64,000 nt of DNA from Allobosea sp. TND4EK4 (GTDB lineage Bacteria > Pseudomonadota > Alphaproteobacteria > Rhizobiales > Beijerinckiaceae). Both the position numbers and the translations under genes were made by a program. Shown piece by piece: positions 60,573 through 64,000 of the stretch; positions within the stretch are counted from its first letter, which is position 1, and each line of letters begins with the position of its first letter. The DNA lies in contig NZ_FTMO01000003.1 in NCBI RefSeq assembly GCF_900156025.1, positions 186,001 through 250,000 of the forward strand. The letters are read 5' to 3'. The notes under the pieces are model-generated. The model was not told the DNA's origin, made no database searches, and worked only from the letters and a program-made list of their open reading frames with translations.

Positions 60573-61337
60573 TCAGGGCTTCGGCGGGGTCGCGGGAGCC
60601 GCCGGGGCCGCGCCGGGAGCGGGGGCAGCACCCGGAGCCGCGTTGGCGCCGCCGGGGCCGAGACGGTTGCGCAGCTCCTCCTGGCGCTTGGCCAGCTCGT
60701 CCTGAAGCTGCTTCTGCTGCTCCTCGAGCACCTTCGGGTCGATGGCGGCGCCGTCGAAGCCCTTGGCGAAGTCGGCGAGCGGGATCTGGAAGGTGACCTC
60801 GCGGGCGCCCTGGTTCTGGACGCTGACGTTGAGGTTCGTGCCCTTCTTCATCGCGTTGATGAAGTCGTCCTTCACCTGCGCCTCGGCGAAGCAGCCGTTC
60901 GGGAAGCAGATGGCGTAGCGGCCGCCGGTCGGCTGGGCGCTGTCGACGCCGAAGCGGATGCCCGGCTGCAGCAGCAGCCCGAGCGGCATCAGGAAGCGCA
61001 CGATCTTGTTCGGGTCGCCCTTCACGTCATAGACGGCGGCGGCGAGAACCGGCTGGCCCTGGTCCGAGACGAAGTCGCGGGTGGTGTAGCAGATTTCCTT
61101 GTTGGCCGCCTGGTCCTTGCCGCAGACCTTGGTCCAGCTCGTCTGGGACGGCTCGGGCTTGACCTGGACGACGGTCGGGCCGGTCTGAGCGGCATTGTTC
61201 TGCTGGGCCGGAGCGGCAGGCGCAGCCGGCTTCGCCGGCGGCTTGGCCTGCGCGAAGGCGGCGACGGGCGCGAAGCCGATGGCCGCGCTCAGCACGAGCC
61301 CGAGGGCAGACGAGGACAGGCGAAACGAAGCGGACAT
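60573..61337 (-). CDS. Invasion-associated locus B (IalB) family protein
   Basis: 254 residues: signal peptide (LGLVLSAAIGFAPVAAFAQ), a Pro/Ala-rich linker, then the IalB domain with WTKVCGKDQAANKEICYTTRDF, LLLQPGIRFGVDS, YAICFPNGCFAEAQV and FQIPLADFAKGFDG. Conserved Cys pairs suggest disulfides. A C-terminal coiled-coil-like stretch (PKVLEEQQKQLQDELAKRQEEL) and a Pro/Ala tail follow. IalB affects red-cell invasion in Bartonella; in free-living relatives it is an envelope protein of unknown role. Confidence 0.9.
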   Translation of the reverse strand: MSASFRLSSSALGLVLSAAIGFAPVAAFAQAKPPAKPAAPAAPAQQNNAAQTGPTVVQVKPEPSQTSWTKVCGKDQAANKEICYTTRDFVSDQGQPVLAAAVYDVKGDPNKIVRFLMPLGLLLQPGIRFGVDSAQPTGGRYAICFPNGCFAEAQVKDDFINAMKKGTNLNVSVQNQGAREVTFQIPLADFAKGFDGAAIDPKVLEEQQKQLQDELAKRQEELRNRLGPGGANAAPGAAPAPGAAPAAPATPPKP

Positions 61338-61599
61338 TCTTGTCTTTCCTTACAGGCGAATTCGGGAATCACGACTTCGCAAGCCGCGTGCGTCACCGCC
61401 GGCGGCTCCATCGCATGGCTGCGCAGGCCACCGCAAGCCGTGCACATCAGGGGCGATTGAGGCGTTTGAATGACACCCGCCTCCGGCTGTAGCGAGTTCG
61501 CGCGACCAATTCTAGCCCAGATCGCTGCAATTCCAGTCCGAATAGCTGCCTCAGGGCCTCCGGGCCATGCTATTCTTACGCAGGGAATCAGGTCACGCG

Positions 61600-63450
61600 A
61601 TGGAATTGCCTCGATCGACCGCGACGCCATCGCGCCGCGCTTTCACCTTGCTGCTCACCACCGCGCCGCTCGCCCTGTCGGTCGGCCGCGCGGCGCGTGC
61701 CGATTCGCCCGTCGCCAGCCACGCCATCGCGATGCATGGCGCGCCTGCCCTGCCCGCGGGCTTTCCGCACCTGCCCTATGCTGACCCGGATGCGCCGAAG
61801 GGCGGACGCATCGTGTTCGGCATCCAGGGCACCTTCGACAGCCTGAACCCGCTCGTCGTGCTCGGCGTCGCGCCGGATGCGGTGCCGAAATACGTCCAGC
61901 AGAGCCTGCTCTACCGATCGGCCGACGAGCCCTTCACTGCCTACGGCCTGCTGGCCTCGAAGGTCGAGCTCGACGCGGACCGCAGGCAGATCGCCTTCGA
62001 GATCGATCCGCGGGCCCGTTTCTCGGACGGCAAGCCGGTGACGGCGCAGGACGTGCTGTTCACCTATGAAATGCTGAAGGCGAAGGGGAAGCCCTATCAC
62101 CGCTCCAGCCTCGGCGGGGTGAGCCGCGCGGCAGCCCCCTCCCCATCCCGTGTCGAATTCGCGCTCGGCAACGGGGCCAACCGCGAATTGCCGCTGGTCA
62201 TCGCGACAATGCCGATCTTCGCCGCGCATGCGACCGACGCCGAGCGTTTCGGCGAGACGAGCTTCAAGCCCGCGCTCGGCTCCGGCCCCTATGCTGTTGC
62301 CGAGGTGCGGCCGGGCGAATCGCTGACGTTGCGCCGGCGCGCCGATTTCTGGGGTGCCGACCTGCCGGTGATGCGCGGGCTCTTCAACGCCGACGAGATC
62401 CGCTACGATTTCTACCGCGACGCCAACGCGCTGTTCGAGGCCTTCAAGGCGGGGCTCTACGATGTCCGGCTCGAAGGGGAGCCGACGCGGTGGATGACGG
62501 GCTATGACATCCCGGCGGTGCGCGAGGGGCGCATCAAGCGGCAGACCCTGCATTTCGACACGCCCAAGGGCATGACCGGCCTCGTCTACAACACGCGCCG
62601 GCCGCTCTTCTCGGACATTCGGGTCCGCGAGGCGCTGGGCCTGCTGTTCGATTTCGAATGGGTCAACCGCAACCTGTTCTACGGGGTCTATCGCCGCGCC
62701 GGCAGCTTCTTCTCCGATTCGGACCTCTCCGCGCTCGGTGTCGCGGCCGACGAGCGCGAGACCGCGCTGCTGGCGCCCTTCCCCGGCGCGGTGCGGGAGG
62801 ATGTCCTGACCGGCCGCTGGCGGCCCACCGAGACCGACGGCTCGGGGCGCGACCGCGAGCAGGCGCGCAAGGCGCTGGCCCTGCTGGAAGAGGCGGGCTT
62901 CACGCTGCGGGACGGAGCCCTGCGCAACCGCCGCGACGAGCCCTTCGCCTTCGAGATCATGGTGACGAGCCGGCCGCAGGAGCGGCTGGCGCTGAATTTC
63001 GCGCAGTCGCTGGCGCGGCTCGGCGTCACCGCCAATGTCCGGCTGATCGACGACGTCCAGTACTGGCGACGCCTCTCGGCCTTCGATTTCGACATGATCC
63101 AGTGGACCTGGCCCGCCCCGGCCTCGCCCGGGAACGAGCAGATCGGCCGCTGGGGCTCGGCCAATGCCGAGCGCAAGGGCTCGCTGAACTATGCCGGCGT
63201 GAAATCGCCGGCGATCGACGCCGTGCTCAAGGCGATGCTGGGTGCGCGCCAGAAGGAGGATTTCGTCGCCACCGTCCGCGCGCTCGACCGGCTGCTCGTC
63301 TCCGGCTTCTATGTGGTGCCGCTCTACTATCTGCCCGATACCTGGCTCGCCCATTCGCGCGATGTCGTGATGACCGGCCGCCAGCCCGCCTATTTCCTGT
63401 CCAACGAAACGCTCGCGCGGCTTCCCCAGCCGCCGGCTCCGGCGAACTGA
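61600..63450 (+). CDS. Oligopeptide-type ABC transporter substrate-binding protein
   Basis: 616 residues of the family 5 extracellular solute-binding proteins, closest in pattern to YejA: ATPSRRAFTLLLTTAP (a possible Tat signal with the RR pair), YADPDAPKGGRIVFGIQGTFDSLNP, FSDGKPVTAQDVLFTYEML, ALGSGPYAVAEVRPGESL and GLVYNTRRPLFSDIRVREAL. It delivers peptides or related solutes to a permease complex; none is in the window. ATG at 61600 is chosen at the signal peptide, with an in-frame ATG at 61567 as alternative. Confidence 0.92.
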   Translation: MELPRSTATPSRRAFTLLLTTAPLALSVGRAARADSPVASHAIAMHGAPALPAGFPHLPYADPDAPKGGRIVFGIQGTFDSLNPLVVLGVAPDAVPKYVQQSLLYRSADEPFTAYGLLASKVELDADRRQIAFEIDPRARFSDGKPVTAQDVLFTYEMLKAKGKPYHRSSLGGVSRAAAPSPSRVEFALGNGANRELPLVIATMPIFAAHATDAERFGETSFKPALGSGPYAVAEVRPGESLTLRRRADFWGADLPVMRGLFNADEIRYDFYRDANALFEAFKAGLYDVRLEGEPTRWMTGYDIPAVREGRIKRQTLHFDTPKGMTGLVYNTRRPLFSDIRVREALGLLFDFEWVNRNLFYGVYRRAGSFFSDSDLSALGVAADERETALLAPFPGAVREDVLTGRWRPTETDGSGRDREQARKALALLEEAGFTLRDGALRNRRDEPFAFEIMVTSRPQERLALNFAQSLARLGVTANVRLIDDVQYWRRLSAFDFDMIQWTWPAPASPGNEQIGRWGSANAERKGSLNYAGVKSPAIDAVLKAMLGARQKEDFVATVRALDRLLVSGFYVVPLYYLPDTWLAHSRDVVMTGRQPAYFLSNETLARLPQPPAPAN

Positions 63451-63458
63451 AGGACGTC

Positions 63459-64000
63459 ATGCGGGCCGAACAGGACGAAGCTTCCGCCCTGCTCGACGGG
63501 CTCGACCTCGACCAGCTGCTCGGCGCCCTGACGAGGGGCCGCGGCTACGAGGCGGCGCTGCGCGACCCGCCGGGCCGGCGCGACTGGAGCGACGTCGGCG
63601 CGGCCTCGGTGAACTTCGTCCAGCTCGACCAGCGGATCGATCGGCTTGCCCGCCTGCTCGCGATCAACAAGGCGCGGCCGGGCGCGACCGTCGCGATCCT
63701 GGCGCCGCTGGGGCCGGAGGCGATCGTCTCGGTGATGGCCAGCCTGCGAGCCGGGCTCTCGCCCTTCATGCTGCCGCTGCACGGCAACGAACTCGAGCTG
63801 CTTAGGCTGATCGAAGCCTCGGAGGCGGTGATGGCGCTGGGCGTCAGCCGCGTCGGCACCCAGAGGCCGCTCCTCGTCCTGCGCAACCTGGCGATGCGCG
63901 CCTTCAGCACGCGCTTCGTCGGCGGTTTCGGACCCGATGTGCCGGACGGGGTGGCGCCTCTGGACACGCTGATGGCCAGCGCCGGCTCCCACCCGCTCCC
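63459..64000 (+). CDS. Adenylate-forming (AMP-binding) enzyme, N-terminal part, cut by window end
   Basis: An open frame from ATG at 63459, 8 bases after the previous stop, runs without stop to the window end (about 180 codons). It reads VNFVQLDQRIDRLARLLA, then PGATVAILAPLGPEAIVSVMASLRAG, the beginning of an ANL-superfamily acyl-CoA or fatty-acid ligase (the AILxPxxPE...xLxAG pattern). The catalytic P-loop and AMP motifs would lie beyond the window. The short spacing suggests co-transcription with the binding-protein gene. Confidence 0.65.
   Translation, partial: MRAEQDEASALLDGLDLDQLLGALTRGRGYEAALRDPPGRRDWSDVGAASVNFVQLDQRIDRLARLLAINKARPGATVAILAPLGPEAIVSVMASLRAGLSPFMLPLHGNELELLRLIEASEAVMALGVSRVGTQRPLLVLRNLAMRAFSTRFVGGFGPDVPDGVAPLDTLMASAGSHPL

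Noticed and set aside
1..64000. CRISPR arrays, rRNA operons, integrases, insertion-sequence transposases, riboswitches
   Set aside because: No regularly spaced direct repeats, rRNA signatures, recombinase or transposase reading frames, or recognisable riboswitch cores were seen by eye.

Overview
The window is high-GC chromosomal DNA from an alphaproteobacterium of the order Hyphomicrobiales; the gene content looks most like Bosea or a close relative, which is inference from content and not from a search. The main markers are the gene order dusB(nifR3)-ntrB-ntrC-ntrY-ntrX-hfq-hflX, a PopZ polar-organising protein, a fused IspDF enzyme, IalB and BA14K-type envelope proteins, and promoters of the EcfG general stress response. 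Coding density is high. Codon third positions are so GC-rich that long antisense open frames lie across most real genes; these were ignored.

Layout. 1-7 kb: the end of a PpiD-like chaperone, overlapped by trpE; a YqhA-type membrane protein; a BA14K-like secreted protein; exonuclease III; a Sel1-repeat protein; a VTT-domain membrane protein. 7-14 kb: valS, dps, a small stress operon, popZ, a TolC-type exporter and a Pcm-family methyltransferase. About 15 kb: tRNA-Cys and tRNA-Asn. 15-23 kb: photolyase, an SDR, an AlaX editing protein, the sulfurtransferase SseA, a small methyltransferase, a Bug-type binding protein, recX, arfB and mazG. 23-32.5 kb: the Ntr-hfq-hflX cluster on the minus strand. 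32.6-36 kb: ispDF, a CinA-domain amidase, a Coq10/RatA-type protein and lipA. 36-42.5 kb: two YeaQ/GlsB-type membrane genes (one frameshifted), an aminotransferase, a CoA-transferase, a secreted orphan and a glycine-betaine-type ABC pair without its ATPase. 42.6-45.6 kb: uvrA.

The outlier is 45.6-48.95 kb. This AT-rich island has roughly 40-45 percent GC in sampled lines, against well over 60 percent around it. It carries a two-gene overlapping operon: an unrecognised protein with an S/T-P-x-C-D motif, and a 774-residue superfamily 1A (UvrD-like) helicase with a large unassigned N-terminal domain. This is the best candidate in the window for an undescribed system, most plausibly anti-phage or anti-plasmid defence. 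The first gene appears to carry a one-base homopolymer frameshift near its start. The island is followed by about 650 bases of extremely GC-rich DNA with no convincing gene.

49.6-64 kb returns to ordinary chromosome: a Cys-cluster small protein, cobA, an osmC-sulfurtransferase pair, rimO, a quinone oxidoreductase, a UbiH-type hydroxylase and a CoA-metabolism group (CaiB-type transferase, AEC transporter, CitE-type lyase) around a palindrome-rich divergent promoter. Then come hspQ, ialB, an oligopeptide-binding protein and the start of an adenylate-forming-type enzyme cut by the window end. Dispersed palindromic repeats sit in several intergenic gaps.
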